Shown: positions 22,685 to 33,834 of the stretch, one piece after another
How the letters are laid out: every line of letters starts with the position of its first letter
Numbering within the stretch: position 1 is the first letter of the stretch
Origin: Dugong dugon
Taxonomy: Eukaryota > Chordata > Mammalia > Sirenia > Dugongidae
Assembly (NCBI GenBank): GCA_030035585.1
Contig: CM057462.1
Location: 95,005,234 to 95,069,233 of the forward strand
Direction: 5' to 3'
Length of the DNA: 64,000 bases
Program-made: the position numbers and the translations under genes
The notes under the pieces: model-generated
What the model was told of the DNA's origin: nothing
Database searches by the model: none
Seen by the model: the letters and a program-made list of their open reading frames with translations, nothing else

Positions 22685-22895
22685 AGTTTATTTTCCATGA
22701 ATAAAAATCCATTCAATTCACTATTCATGAATGAAATTTCATTTAAAACTATTTCTGATTATCTACTGTGTTTGAAATACTACATAGACCCTGGTGAACA
22801 AGATAGAAAAAGTGTTTTCTTTTATGGAGTTCAGAATTTAGTGGGAGATACAGTCAAACAGCAGGCAATTAGTAGGACAATTGCTATGATTAGAC
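22685..22895 (-). repeat. L2 3' end, antisense
   Basis: Order 'gaatgaaatttcatttaaa', 'ttatctactgtgtttgaaat', 'cctggtgaacaagatag', 'tatggagttcagaatttag' and 'gggagatacagtcaaacag' is the antisense L2 3' terminus. Confidence 0.7.
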
Positions 22896-22904
22896 TTGAC
22901 CTTT

Positions 22905-23890
22905 GACTCCTTCATCTCCTCTGTATAGTCAGTCACAGACTCCTCCCCAAAGAAAGTAAAGAACTACTTCCTTTAAAGTATTTCACAGCCACCCGCTGCA
23001 GTCCGCTACCACCCTCATCCTGTATTTTGTCACTTTGTGCCTATTACCAAACGGCCCTCTAGTTAGTGTCCATGCCTATAGTGTTCTCGCCTTCATTCTC
23101 TCCCTCCACAGTCACATTAATTTTCTTTAAGCACTGCTTTCATCATGTCACTACCCTGATCAGTAACTTTAAATAGCTCACTCCTTCCTCCCCTATCAAG
23201 TCCCAGGTTATCTGCCTAACATTCAAGACTACCCACCACTTGTCCCCAGCTCTAACCATGTAATCCTGTTTTCCACTTTCATGGCATATCAGCTGCTCTA
23301 GTGAGACTGAATCCCACCTTCACTTATCACCATTGTCATAGAAATGGCTGATTTTTGAGTGCTTAAATGTGTTAGCCATTGTGCTATTTTATAGTTCATC
23401 TCTAATTTTACAAAAACTAGGCTCTTCTTAGACATTTTTATGTTGATTTACAAATGAGGAAAATTATTCTGAGAGGTGAAGGAATCAAGTTAAGGAATCT
23501 GCCTATAACCCAGCTGGGATCAAAACCCATGTCTGTCTCACCTCAACGTTTCTTATTCTTTTCATTGTGCCTTTACTCCAAGCTGTTCATTGGCCCAGAA
23601 TGTCTTTCTTGCCCATTCTATCAGTCCAAATTCTAAACGAGCGAAATCAATCCAAATCTCTTCATGACCTAAGTGCTAGTTCAAGTCTTATCTGTCTTGG
23701 AAAACTTCTGACTCTTCATGGCTTCACGGATCCCCTCGTTATTGAACTCCTGCAATACGAACCATCCGTATCACGTTGTTCCTCCTTTACCCTTGCATGG
23801 TGTTCTATAGTCTTGCTTCCTAAACTACTTTGCAGGTGTGTTAAAGATAAGCACTCTGCATTACTTCATAATCTCTCAGATTGGTGCCAT
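22905..23890 (+). repeat. L2 LINE, split by a MIR
   Basis: 22905-23330 reads as the sense L2 ORF tail (gcactgctttcatcatgtca, taaatagctcactccttcc, aagactacccaccacttg). 23560-23890 continues it (tccaagctgttcattggccc, tgtcttggaaaacttctga). The antisense MIR at 23335-23545 separates the two halves. Confidence 0.7.
23335..23545 (-). repeat. MIR SINE, antisense, inside L2
   Basis: Reads 'tgttagccattgtgctattt', 'gatttacaaatgaggaaaat', 'cccagctgggatcaaaaccc' and 'gtctgtctcacctcaacg', in antisense MIR order. Confidence 0.7.
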
Positions 23891-23894
23891 TTTT

Positions 23895-24870
23895 TTTTTT
23901 TTCTTCATCGAGGGGTTTGTAATATATACTTGTAATAGGATAATATGACACCCCTAGCCTTTAAATTGTCTTGGGCCCAAGTAGGAAGGAGGCAAGAGTA
24001 AGCCTTAATTTAATTTTTAAAAAATTAAGACAGCTTACAAGTTGTGTGATGTGAGATATGGAGAGAGAGTATAAATTGGGATGAAAGAAAATAGAAAAAC
24101 AAAAGTGGGGGCAAAGTTGCAGAAAATCTGACTTAAAACATATACCTTTATGCCAGAGGTAGGCTCCACTTCCTTGCAAAGGCAAAATCGTAAGTTTTCT
24201 CTCACAAAATTCAGTGTCCATGAGATAAAAAGCAGATCAATTAATTGCTCATGAGCAGTAACACTATTTTTGGTATCAAGACCAGACTGGAATTTCTCTC
24301 CAAGTGTTCCCATTAAGAGGAAATTTTACCACTGTTGGGTAAAACAGCCAACAACATCCTTGCCAACATCATTAGGTGGTTACAATAAAGAGTTTCATAG
24401 GAATCTTTTCTTATAATGACCCTTAGTCTAGCCAATGACATCATAGCAAAAAATATAAAATATGGTAAAAGCAATTCTTCAGGTGAGAAGGGCAATATTG
24501 TGGGTTAGACCCCCAAGAAAATCATCCAGTAGAAGGACTGAGGGGCTGACCTTCTAAGAAGGTGCTGGTACAAATTAGTACTCTAAGGGTTGGTTAACCT
24601 GTATTAAAAGGGCTCAGGTATAGAAGTGGGGGAGATGACATCCACCCAGGGGGAACAGACATGGTAGGTGAGGATCTGGTGTTTTTGCAGTCCTTTTTTT
24701 AGTGGTGGTCTCCTTATTGTACTGGGGTTTTTGTAAAAATTCAGCCTGTGGCTGGGGCTAGAGTGAAGGGGATTCTCCCTGATAGGAACTAGGCAGAGGG
24801 TCATTGTCCCAGCACTTTGGGCTGAGGTTCTAGGCATAGTTCTTGCTTTGGCTGGAAACTGGAGTTGTGG
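23895..24870. other. No gene or recognised repeat
   Basis: Short minus-strand frames (23961-24221, 24313-24495, 24604-24837) lack domains. The 24500-24840 part has an LTR-like base composition, but I cannot assign a family. Confidence 0.4.
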
Positions 24871-25184
24871 TTGTTAGCTGTCATCAAATGGACCCCCTCC
24901 TCGTGGTGACCCCATACACAACGAAATGAATGTGCCATTCCCAGTCCTGTGAACTGAACCGTTGTGATCTGTAAGTCTTTTATTGGCTGATTTTTGGTGG
25001 TAGGTCACCAGGGCTTTCTTCCTAGTCCATCTTAATCTGGAAGCTCTGCTGAAACCTGTTCAGCATCTAGCAACATGCAGACCTGCACTGACAGACAGGC
25101 GGTGGCTGCACATGAGGTGTGTTGGCCGGGGATTGAACCTAGGTCTACTGCATGGAAGGCAAGAATTCTACCTGAACCATTGCC
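24871..25184 (-). mobile_element. tRNA-Gly-headed SINE, antisense
   Basis: Antisense tail and body: 'gttgttagctgtcatcaaat', 'agtcttttattggctgattt' and 'gctctgctgaaacctgttca'. The right end, 25118-25184, read on the minus strand is a decayed tRNA-Gly(GCC): a 'ggttcag-gtagaattcttgcc' head, anticodon region and a box B near 25130-25140. It is about 310 bp, longer than the common AfroSINE, with a different tRNA head but a related tail. It is not a working tRNA gene. Confidence 0.82.
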
Positions 25185-25354
25185 TCCAGAAACAGGGGTA
25201 CTGATCAAGAAAGCAAGGCTAATGCCCAGCCATATGCCTAGAGCGAGGGCAGGATACACGAAATGTTAGGGTCAGTGAGGATGAGACTGGAAATATACCT
25301 ACTGCCAGGCTTTGTTCTCATTGGCTCTGCAGGGAGTCTCAGTATGTGGGACAG

Positions 25355-25505
25355 AAGCACTTGGGGGTGCTTAACATGTAGGCCCCTGTACCCCATACAG
25401 GACCCACAGAGTCAGTATCACTAGTATAGGTCCTGGGCAGCTGCATGTTTTACAAACTCCCCAAGTGATTCCCATGGAGACTAAAAGTTGATAGCCACTG
25501 AATCA
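25355..25505 (+). repeat. MER5-type hAT-Charlie remnant
   Basis: Shows 'cttgggggtgcttaacatgt', 'cagagtcagtatcactagt', 'tacaaactccccaagtgatt' and 'gttgatagccactgaatca', matching the 3' half of MER5A/B-type elements. Confidence 0.6.
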
Positions 25506-25509
25506 GGGA

Positions 25510-27055
25510 CTAGCTGAGGTTGAACCTATAGGTTTTATTATAAAGTATCTGCACTTAGGTTGATGTGGAGTTGGCATTGGACACTGAGAGATTTTATTGG
25601 GACTTAGAGAATTAGATACTACTGAATTTTTTACGAAACATGGAATGATGAAGTGGCTTGGAAGTAGTCATTGAACTAAAATAGGGATTTTTATGAGAGA
25701 AGTGCAGACAGGGAAATTTAGAAATCCTCTTAATAATGGAAGAAGGTACAAATTTAATGAAGGGGACATTTTAATATGAGCTAGCAGCACAGCTTACCAT
25801 TTACCTTCGTGTAGAGCAGCTCTAAGAGCATCTGAGAATTTTTGTGTTAGAAGAAGAGAAATCTAGAGTTGCTCTACATGCAGCTGGGATGTAATACCCT
25901 GGCAGCAGAAGAAAACAGAAGGCTAGGTTGTCATAATAATCAGAGTAGCCAGGCATCCAGAAGTCTTCTCCTGGCTTCTGGATCCGTTTTACCAGCACCG
26001 AGCACAAAGAGTTACAGCACGCAGTGCACATTTTTCTTGGCCCTGACAGGTTATGGGGAATCATGACAAGCTCTGTTTGTGTGCACCTCAAAAATAGGTG
26101 TTTTGACTGTAAGTTTGTGCAGCTGTCGTTGTGATGACAAGCTCAGCCCACGCTGCTGCTTGTTGTGTTATTGTTTCATTTGTTTGTTGTAGCGATTTTA
26201 AACAGAGAAAGAAAAGTAGTTGGGGAAAAGGTTTGGACCAAAACAATCAGGCATCTTCAATAATGAAACGCTACCCAGGCTTCTGCAATAGGAAATCCAT
26301 ACAATCCCACTGATAGTGCTACCCTCACTATAGGGATTCATCGAGCCTATTTTATCAGCTCAGTGGGGTTCAATGCCTTTCTTCTCTGAAGGGAAAAAAG
26401 CAGAATTACCACCAGGGTAATGAAACACACTCCTTCCACATTTATAGGCTATTTTATTAGAAGCATGTTGTTTTGATCTCATATACCAGTTGCAGTATGT
26501 GAGTACAAAATGCCAGAATAGCTCTCAAGGGAAACACTTTCCTTTGTGCTAATTTAAAATTCCTCAAAGAGTGTGCAGTCAGGTGTGATGCTGATATTTT
26601 GTCTCTTTGCTACCTCAGATTTTAATAAAGGAGAGTTAGGTGCACTGTAGTCAAGGCTCAGCTGAGTTTTGGGATCACCTGACCAGGGCCAGCAAGCAGC
26701 TCACCGTAATCTTTTTTCAGAGACATTCTTTACCTTCCTTCCTGATATTCCATACTCTCAAGTTAATTTCCTTATATCATTAATCTGGGGAATTCGAATT
26801 TACATTCCTATTTATCAAGCCAATAGCATTGTACTAATTAATACTGTTAATAACCACATTTTACTTGTCTTTTTATAACTTTTTCTTTGGCAATGAAACT
26901 TTCACAGCATTTAACTTGTAGTTTCTGAAAATTTTAACTTGATGTTGCCTTTTTCAAACTCTACCATTAGTTCCATCTGTTCAGGATTTCATCCTCCAGC
27001 TCATTTCCTCCACCTCCATCCTAATTCTTCTAAAACTTTCGGGCCTATGTTAAGT
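25510..27055. other. 1.5 kb without recognised repeat or gene
   Basis: Overlapping short frames at 25822-26091 (minus) and 25869-26066 (plus) carry no known motif. No simple repeat is present. It could hold conserved non-coding sequence, but this cannot be judged from one genome. Confidence 0.4.
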
Positions 27056-27059
27056 TCTA

Positions 27060-27880
27060 GGACTATTAATTCCTACCGCAGCATGCAGTCTGGTAGAGGA
27101 GACAGACTTGTAAAGAAATAATTCCAATGCAGTGTGATAAGGATAATGATAGAAGTGTTTGAAGAGAGAAGTATGCTTGAGAAAGGTGATTTTGAGTTAG
27201 ATATTGAAGAATTGAGTGGAAAGTCACCAGACGGTGAAGAGAAAGACACTCGTGCCAGGGAGAAGGACCTGCATGTGCAGGGAGTCATGGACAACAGGAA
27301 TGTTGGTATATTCAGAGAGTAGTTGGTAGTCCTTGCGTTGAAGTGGGGGTGAAAGAGCAAACAATGAAACCAAATTGTGAAGTGCCTTAGATTCCACACA
27401 GTTGGGTTTGGAGTTGATCCTACGGGCAGTGGCAGGACAATCACTGGTTTTTAAGTAGGGATTACATATTTTTAAAATCGTATATGAAAGATTGCACTAG
27501 CAGAAGTATGCAAAATGATTTGGAGTGGGCCATATTGGAAGCAGGGAGATTAGGTAAAAGACTATTGCAATAATTCTGCAAAGAGCTGAGAAGAACCATG
27601 ATTTAGACTGAGGTCCTTGAGATGGAGAGAAACTGCTGAGCAAAGACAACCAAACTTGGTGATTGGCTTTTTGAAGCAGAGAAGAGAAGGAGGGTGAACA
27701 CAGTCTGAAGTTTCTAAGTTGGGGTGTTGGCTCGGGCTGTCAACAAAGGCATACATGTGGAGATTATCTCTTTCTTTTAAGGACAAGAAGTAAATAAGTT
27801 CAGTTTTTCAATGGTAAATTTCATATACCTCAGGACATCCAAATGGCAGTGTCTAAAAATTAGTTCGATAAAGAAGACAT
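27060..27880 (-). repeat. L2 LINE ORF2 tail and 3' UTR, antisense
   Basis: Antisense L2 order: 'gaggagacagacttgtaaag', 'tgaagagaaagacactcgtg', 'gaaaccaaattgtgaagtgc', 'actattgcaataattctgca', 'gaccaaacttggtgattgg'-like words and 'acatccaaatggcagtgtct'. The plus-strand frame at 27134-27322 is an antisense by-product of L2, although it looks protein-like. Confidence 0.75.
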
Positions 27881-28179
27881 GGACAGGAGACATGGATTTG
27901 AAAGTGTGGGACTCATTACTGAATCATGATGTAATAACACTTAATATAACCTATTTATGCAGTGTCATTACATAGATGGCTCATAGCAGAGGTTGTCCTC
28001 TAATAATTCTTAAGTATTTTTGTCTATTCTGCTAGGTGTCAGATCTATTCTCTCCTGAACTTGCATTCCTGTGCTTTTTCAGCCTAAATGAAGTAAAAGC
28101 CTGTCCATTTATCTCTTTTCAATGTCATCATATTGAGTAGCCAACAAGGTGACTTGGAGAGAACCTGGATTTTGGATCC

Positions 28180-28553
28180 TGGTAATCACTGGGGCTTTTC
28201 ACAATGACTCTTCTGCCTGGAACACAGGATTGCATCATTCATCCCTGCATAAATTATCCTTAGCTATGGGGTTAGCTTTAGCTCTTGAGATGTAAGTAGA
28301 TGGGCCATGTCACTCCCAGGCAGAAGCTTTAAGAATTAGGTTTTCATTCACAACATTCCCTCTCAAGGCCTCTGCAGGCTTGGAGATGGAGCCCCTGTCA
28401 GCCAGAGTTCCTGAGTGACTATGATGAGCAGCTATCCACATATGATGCCCATTAGACATGTAGAGTAAGCAAGAAATAACATTTGCTGTAGTAAGGCACT
28501 GAGATTATTACTGTTGTTCTTGAAGCATAAACTAGCCATTCTGACTGTTACAG
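28180..28553 (+). mobile_element. MLT1-type MaLR LTR
   Basis: Matches the MLT1 3' half: 'gggccatgtcactcccagg', 'cagaagctttaagaattagg', 'agttcctgagtgactatga', 'agcaagaaataacatttgct' and 'aaggcactgagattatta', ending in a 'ctgactgttacag' terminus. Ancient and diverged; the 5' boundary is uncertain. Confidence 0.7.
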
Positions 28554-28555
28554 GT

Positions 28556-28744
28556 CTAACCAGACCTGTGTTCAAGTCCTGACTCTGTCACTTATTAACT
28601 AACTAAACAAGTTACACAACTTCTCTGAACTCTAGTTTCTTCATCTTTGAGTGGGAATAATGATACTGAAATTTACAGAGCTCTATAAGGATTAGAGATA
28701 AAGTATACAAAGTACCTTATAAATGGTAGCCATTACTACATTGT
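28556..28744 (+). repeat. MIR SINE
   Basis: Reads 'gttcaagtcctgactctgtc', 'cttctctgaactctagtttc', 'ttcatctttgagtgggaata' and 'aagtaccttataaatggtag'. Sense MIR; it is the target into which the RTE copy at 28756 inserted. Confidence 0.8.
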
Positions 28745-28755
28745 ACCTTCAAGTG

Positions 28756-29988
28756 GTACAAAGCAGTTGCAGCAGTACATCGACCGGGAACTGTGAGAAA
28801 TCCAGGGCAGATTCAGAAGAGGATGTGGAACGAAGGATATCATTGCTGATGTCACATGGATCTTGGTTAAAAGCAGAGAATACCAGAAAGATGTTTACGT
28901 GTGTTTTATTGACCATGCAAAGGCATTCGACTGTGGATCATAACAAATTATGGATAATATTGCAGAGAATGGGAATTCCAGAATACTTAATTGTGCTCTT
29001 GAGGAACTTGTACATAGGCCAAGAGGCAGTTGTTCAAACAGAACAAGGGGATAATTTGTGGTTTAAAATCAGGAAAGGTGTGCATCACTGTTGTAGCCTT
29101 TCACCTTACTTATTCAATCTATATGTTGAGCAAATAATCCGAGAAATTGGACTATATGAAGAAGAATGCCACATCAAGATTGGAGGAAGACTCATTAACA
29201 ACCTGTGATATGCGGATGAAACAGCCTTGCTTGCAGAAAGCAAAGAAGACTTGAAGCACTTATTGATGAAGATCAAAGACTATAGCCTTCAGTATGGATT
29301 ATACCTTAACATAAAGGAGACACAAATCCTTACAACTGGACCAATAAGCAACATCATGATAAGCAGAGAAAAGATTTAAGTTGTCAAGGATTTCATATAA
29401 CTTGGATCCACAATCAATGCCCATGGAAGCAGCAGTCAAGAAATCAAATGATGTATTGCATTGGGCAAATCTGCTGCAAAAGACCTCTTTACAGTGTTAA
29501 AAAGCAAAGATGTCACTTTTAGGACTAGGGTGTGCCTGACCCAAGCCATGGTATTTTCAATCGCCTCATATGCATGTGAAAGTTAGACAATGAATAAGGA
29601 TGACTGAAGAAGGATTAATGCTTTGAATTGTGGTGTTGGCAAAGAATATTGACTATACCATGGTCTGACAGAAGAATGAATAAACCTGTCTTGGAAGAAG
29701 TACATCCAGAACTCTCCTTAGAAGCGAGGATGGTGAGACTTTGTTTCACATACTTTGGACACCTTACCAGGAGTGACTAGTCCCTGGAGAAGGACATCAT
29801 GCTTGGTAAAGTAGAGGATCAATGAAAGATAGAAAACCCTCAATGAGATGGATTGACACAGCAGCTACAATGATGGGCCCAAGCATAGCAACGATTATAA
29901 GGATGGCCCAGGGCTGGACAGTGTTTGCTTCTGTTGTGCATAGGGTTGCTTTCAGTCAGAACCCACTCGACGGCACCTACCAAATACA
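28756..29988 (+). pseudogene. RTE LINE reverse transcriptase to 3' end, inactive
   Basis: A 1.2-kb 5'-truncated RTE copy. The open stretch ending at 29208 shows VDHNKLWIILQRMGIPEYL and SPYLFNLYVEQIIREIG. The stop there is a TGA directly before the active-site motif, which reads YADET (29209 on) instead of YADDT. The C-terminal part (SLQYGLYLNIKE, GSSSQEIK) continues with further stops. The 3' end is 'cccactcgacggcacctacc'. Flanking 11-mers accttcaagtg (28745-28755) and accttaaagtg (29989-29999) are duplications with one mismatch. Confidence 0.92.
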
Positions 29989-30009
29989 ACCTTAAAGTGA
30001 CTGTCATAT

Positions 30010-30300
30010 TCGTGTTGTACTTAGATTTCTTGAACATATTATCTTCATGTTTATCTGGGTAGTTGCTAAACTAAGGGAAACAAAATAGGGCCAAGGACAG
30101 GACCATGATCATGCCAACATAGATCTTCTAATTGATACTCCATATATTAATGAATTGTCTTTAGGTAGAGTTGTACAGGTAATTCACCTTACTGCAGCCC
30201 CAAAATTTTTATCTCATTCATGAGGATATACAGCTTTATTTCAAAAGTAACATATAAAAGAGTTACCAAGCTAGTTACCTTGCTGAAACTGGATATGAGA
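30010..30300 (-). repeat. CR1/L3-like fragment, antisense
   Basis: Resembles antisense CR1/L3 ORF sequence: a 'ggaccatgatcatgccaac' phrase, then 'catatattaatgaattgtct', 'gagttgtacaggtaattca' and 'cattcatgaggatatacagc'. Weak, by word order only. Confidence 0.4.
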
Positions 30301-30479
30301 AAACCAGTTGGTCTTCTTGGATATTTGTGAACTATTTACTTGGAATTTAACTTTTCTTTCTTCCTTTCTTTCTTTATTGTTTTAAACAAGCTCATCGTTC
30401 TGTGTGTCTCGAAGTACACAAATAGTTTGTTAACTACTATCTTTGCTTCTTGTATAATTCTACACAAAAACTTCTGTCA

Positions 30480-30660
30480 CTCTGCCCTCATAGAGTTATC
30501 TTTCTGTCATGATCTGATTATCTATTTACAACATCCCACTTATTTAAAATTCTCCATTGGTCTCACATTGCTCACAAGATAAAACTTTTGGAAGATTGTA
30601 TCCATACAAATACAAACTGAACATCTAAATCTATTTACGCAAAGCATCCACTACACCCTT
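30480..30660 (+). repeat. L2 ORF tail fragment
   Basis: The words 'tctgtcatgatctgattatc', 'aattctccattggtctcaca' and 'ttgctcacaagataaaactt' follow the sense end of the L2 reverse-transcriptase ORF. Confidence 0.5.
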
Positions 30661-30664
30661 GACT

Positions 30665-31185
30665 AATGTAGATTATAAATTTAGCTCTTACAAAATAAAG
30701 GAAGGGAAGATAGGAATTGCATATCATAACTTCACTTTGAAAAAAAAAACTTGGTTAGTAGTATAGAAGAGATGGGAACTTTGGGACAAGATGACCTTAG
30801 TGAACAGAGAGAGAATAGAGCTGGAGAAAGACAAGAGTATAAATAAGGTAAATATAGTTCTAGAGTAGTAGAAAGTAGGGATTACCTTGAAAGTTAGGTT
30901 TTGGACAGATAAAAGGAAGTATCACTTCCTGTAATGGTATGGTCAGCCCATAAAGCCTATTTCTCCCAGGGATGGTACAGACTGGAGATATAATTAGATT
31001 CTAAATAGGTTTAGATGGAGTCGTAGATATATCAATAATATACCATGGAGGGCAGGACAGGTGATAGGAAAATAAATACACGTATTTTTCACTTATCAAC
31101 TATCTTATTATCTGATATTTTGCATTTGTGACAATAGTAATGATGTATATCTGGCAGTAACAAATGCCGAGGTGCGAGGTGAGGG
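30665..31185. other. No gene or recognised repeat
   Basis: Purine-rich sequence with a 10-base A run near 30740. Nothing coding is visible. Confidence 0.4.
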
Positions 31186-31390
31186 TAATGCTGGCTGTGA
31201 TGGTTAAGGTGATGTGTCAGATTGGCTTGTTTGGCAGTTGTGTAATGATGTAATTTGGCAGTTATGTAGTGATGTAATTTGGCAATTATGTAATGATGTA
31301 GTCATCCTCTATGTTGTGATCTGATGTGGTCATCCTCCATTTTTGCATAACGCCAATTTTTGCGTAATTACCTGATCTTTGTGACCTAAC
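31186..31390 (+). repeat. LTR-like fragment with internal minisatellite
   Basis: Begins 'tgctggctgtgatggttaag' and contains 'tgatctgatgtggtcatcc', which is similar to 'tgatctgatgtgattaccc' in the LTR at 35622-36143. It is probably a fragment of a related LTR. Three 24-bp units lie inside at 31230-31301. Confidence 0.45.
31230..31301. repeat. 24-bp minisatellite, three units
   Basis: Units at 31230-31253, 31254-31277 and 31278-31301 share 'tttggca-tt-tgta-tgatg' with two to four differences between copies. All three keep the 24-bp period exactly. Confidence 0.92.
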
Positions 31391-31450
31391 TGTGTTGATA
31401 AGTGAGGAGTGAGTGTATGATGTCTGAAGGGAACTTTGAGTAACTCTATA

Positions 31451-32310
31451 TTCTTTTTTTTTTCTTTTTATTGTACTTTAGATGAAGGTTTACAGAACAA
31501 ACTAGCTTCTCGTTAAACAGTTAGTACACATATTGTTTTGTGACATTGCTTAACGACACCACAACATGTCAACACTCTCCCTTCTTGATCCTGGACTCCT
31601 TACCACCAGCTCTCCTGTCTCCTCCTGCCTTCCAGTCCTCGCCCCTGGGCTGCTGTGCCCCTTTAGTCTCGTTTTGTTTTATGAGCCTTTCTAATCTTTG
31701 GATGAAGGGCGAACCTCAAGAGTGATTTCATTACTGAGCTAAAAGGGTGTCCGGGGGCTGTACTCTTGGGGATTCTCCAGTCTTTGTCAGGCAAGTAAAT
31801 CTGGTCTTTGTGAGTTAGAGTTTTGTTCTGTGTTTTTCTCCAGCTCTGTCTGGGACCCTCTATTGTGATCACTGTAAGAACAGTCAGTGGTGGTAGCTGG
31901 GTACCATCTAGTTGTGCTGGCCTCAGTCTGGTGGAGGCCATGATAGTTGTGGCCCATTAGTCCTTTAGACTAATCTTTCCCTTGTGTCTTTAGTTTTCTT
32001 CATTCTCTCTTGCTCCCAAAGGGGTGAGATCAGTGAGATCTTAGATGGCCACTCATAGGCTTTTAAGACCCCAGATGCTACTCATCAAAGTAGAATGTAG
32101 AACATTTTCTTTATAAACTATGTTATGCCAGTTGAGCTAGATGTTCCCTGAGACCATGGTCCCCACAGCCCTCAGCCCAGCAATTCGGTCCATCAGGGAG
32201 TTTGGATGTGTCTATGGAGCTTCTATAACCTTGTCTTGTACAAGTTGTGCTGGCTTCCCCAGTACAGTGTACTGTCTTAACCCTTCACCAAAGAAGTAAT
32301 CCTGTATTCT
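31451..32310 (-). mobile_element. 5'-truncated L1 3' UTR, antisense
   Basis: Starts with a T-rich antisense tail and 'attgtactttagatgaaggt', then 'gacattgcttaacgacacc', 'ttttaagaccccagatgct', 'gccagttgagctagatgttc' and 'ttgtacaagttgtgctggct'. It is collinear in reverse with the 3' UTR of the full-length L1 at 14904-16149, without its duplicated end. The flanking words 'ctatattctt' and 'ctgtattctt' are possible duplications. Confidence 0.93.
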
Positions 32311-33700
32311 TAGAGAGAAACTGTGTTGGATGGCTCAGGAGCCATGAAAAAATTTAGCCATTCCTTTCTTCTTATATTTATGAGTGTCATCATATTCCAA
32401 TTACTCAGAGGAACAAATTGTCAGAAGTTCACCAAAACTTTAGTTGACAAAATAATTTTAATATACATTGTATACAAGTATATTGACATTATGAAACACA
32501 TAATTAAACATTTTTAAGTTTTCAGGAAGAATGCACAGACTTCTATTACTCTGCATGAAGGAAACTAGACAATGTTGAAAGCCATAGGTCTGAAAATATT
32601 CAATTACAAGTATTTTCTCTAATATCTATCCTTCAGTTGAGGTGACAGTAGCTGTCACCACACCCCTTTCCCTAGGTAGTCAGATTAATTGGGGAAAGGA
32701 AGATGTGTGCATTGGAGTTGAGCCTCACACACTATCACAGTGCCCCTTCTCACCAGCCCTGGCAGCATGCTGTTGTAGCCCCTGTACCACCTGTGTGATG
32801 GCCTTTCAGAAATGACAAACATTTTCTCCTAGGTGAAAAGATTTAACTGGCAATTAAAGAGGCATCCGAGGTTTTAAAAAAAGTAACTGTAACTTCATAA
32901 TTTTATTTTCCTAGCATCTGTTCTATTCAAGCCAAGACTACTGTGGTGATCTTCATCTAGACAATTCAGTGGTTTCCTAGCAACCAAGTTTCCTGTGGTT
33001 TCCTTGGTTATAAGCAACGACATAACTCTTGTGGGCAACTTTAAAAGCACAGAAGAAAGCCCTCCTTATAAAGAATGAGGTTCCAAAAAATTCAGGTTAC
33101 TGGTTGCTGAGTGTCTTTGTTAGTAATGAAGAAGTTTCTCCTCATGGGCATTAATAGCACAATTAAATGATAACTGGAGATTGCAAAGTAAAGTTGTATG
33201 CTAGATTATACATTCTTTTTCATTGTCTTTGTCATCTGCTGATCTTAATTTTTTTTTCTGAAATCTGGATCCTTTTCTGATCTTCTCTAATTTACTACTA
33301 TCTTTAGATACGTCCAGCGGATGAAATTTAGATACTTTGTTTCCTTATGTGAGAGTTCATTTATGAAGACCGCAGATTTATAGTTGTTCAACAATAGGAC
33401 AGTAGTGCCTATTTTTAGCAATAATGCATATTTTAGAGACTTAGATGACAATGTCAAGGGCTTCTGGTGGAATCCATTCGATAATTTATACTGCACCGTA
33501 AATTGCTAGTACCAGAATGACCAACATTAACTACTTTTACATGCTTAATTGTTTTTCCCTCTATATTAATTTCTAAAGAACTATATCGGGTGGCAGATTT
33601 TGATTATCAGTAGCTGTATTCTCTAGTCATATATCTAAACCCATAATTTGTCAACAGAAGAAAGAAATAGAGGCTACCACAATTCAAGGTAGGGTTTTTG
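32311..33700. other. 1.4 kb without recognised repeat or gene
   Basis: AT-rich, with short T and A runs and no convincing frame. A minus-strand frame at 33287-33496 has no domain. Confidence 0.45.
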
Positions 33701-33704
33701 CTAT

Positions 33705-33790
33705 ATACACTCTTCATTCTTGCATCTTCAGTGCCTAGTATAGAACATGGTTTGTGATAGAAACAAAATAGTGAATTAATGAATGACTAG
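33705..33790 (+). repeat. L2 3' end fragment
   Basis: 'tgcatcttcagtgcctagta' followed by 'tagtgaattaatgaatgact' is the sense L2 3' terminus. Confidence 0.55.
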
Positions 33791-33834
33791 AGGTCAGAAG
33801 ACCACTTTAGATCATCCATTCATTTAATTATTTT

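Noticed and set aside
25118-25184. tRNA-Gly gene
   Set aside because: The stem and loop bases are degraded, and the sequence is fused to a SINE body and tail. It is the head of a SINE, not a functional tRNA.
25822-26091. 89-codon minus-strand frame in a repeat-free stretch
   Set aside because: Cys/Leu-rich with no recognisable motif; a plus-strand frame of similar length overlaps it, which argues for chance.
27134-27322. Protein-like acidic frame (GDFELDIEELSGKSPDGEE)
   Set aside because: It lies wholly in an antisense L2 3' region, where this frame is a known type of by-product, and has no start context or neighbouring exon.
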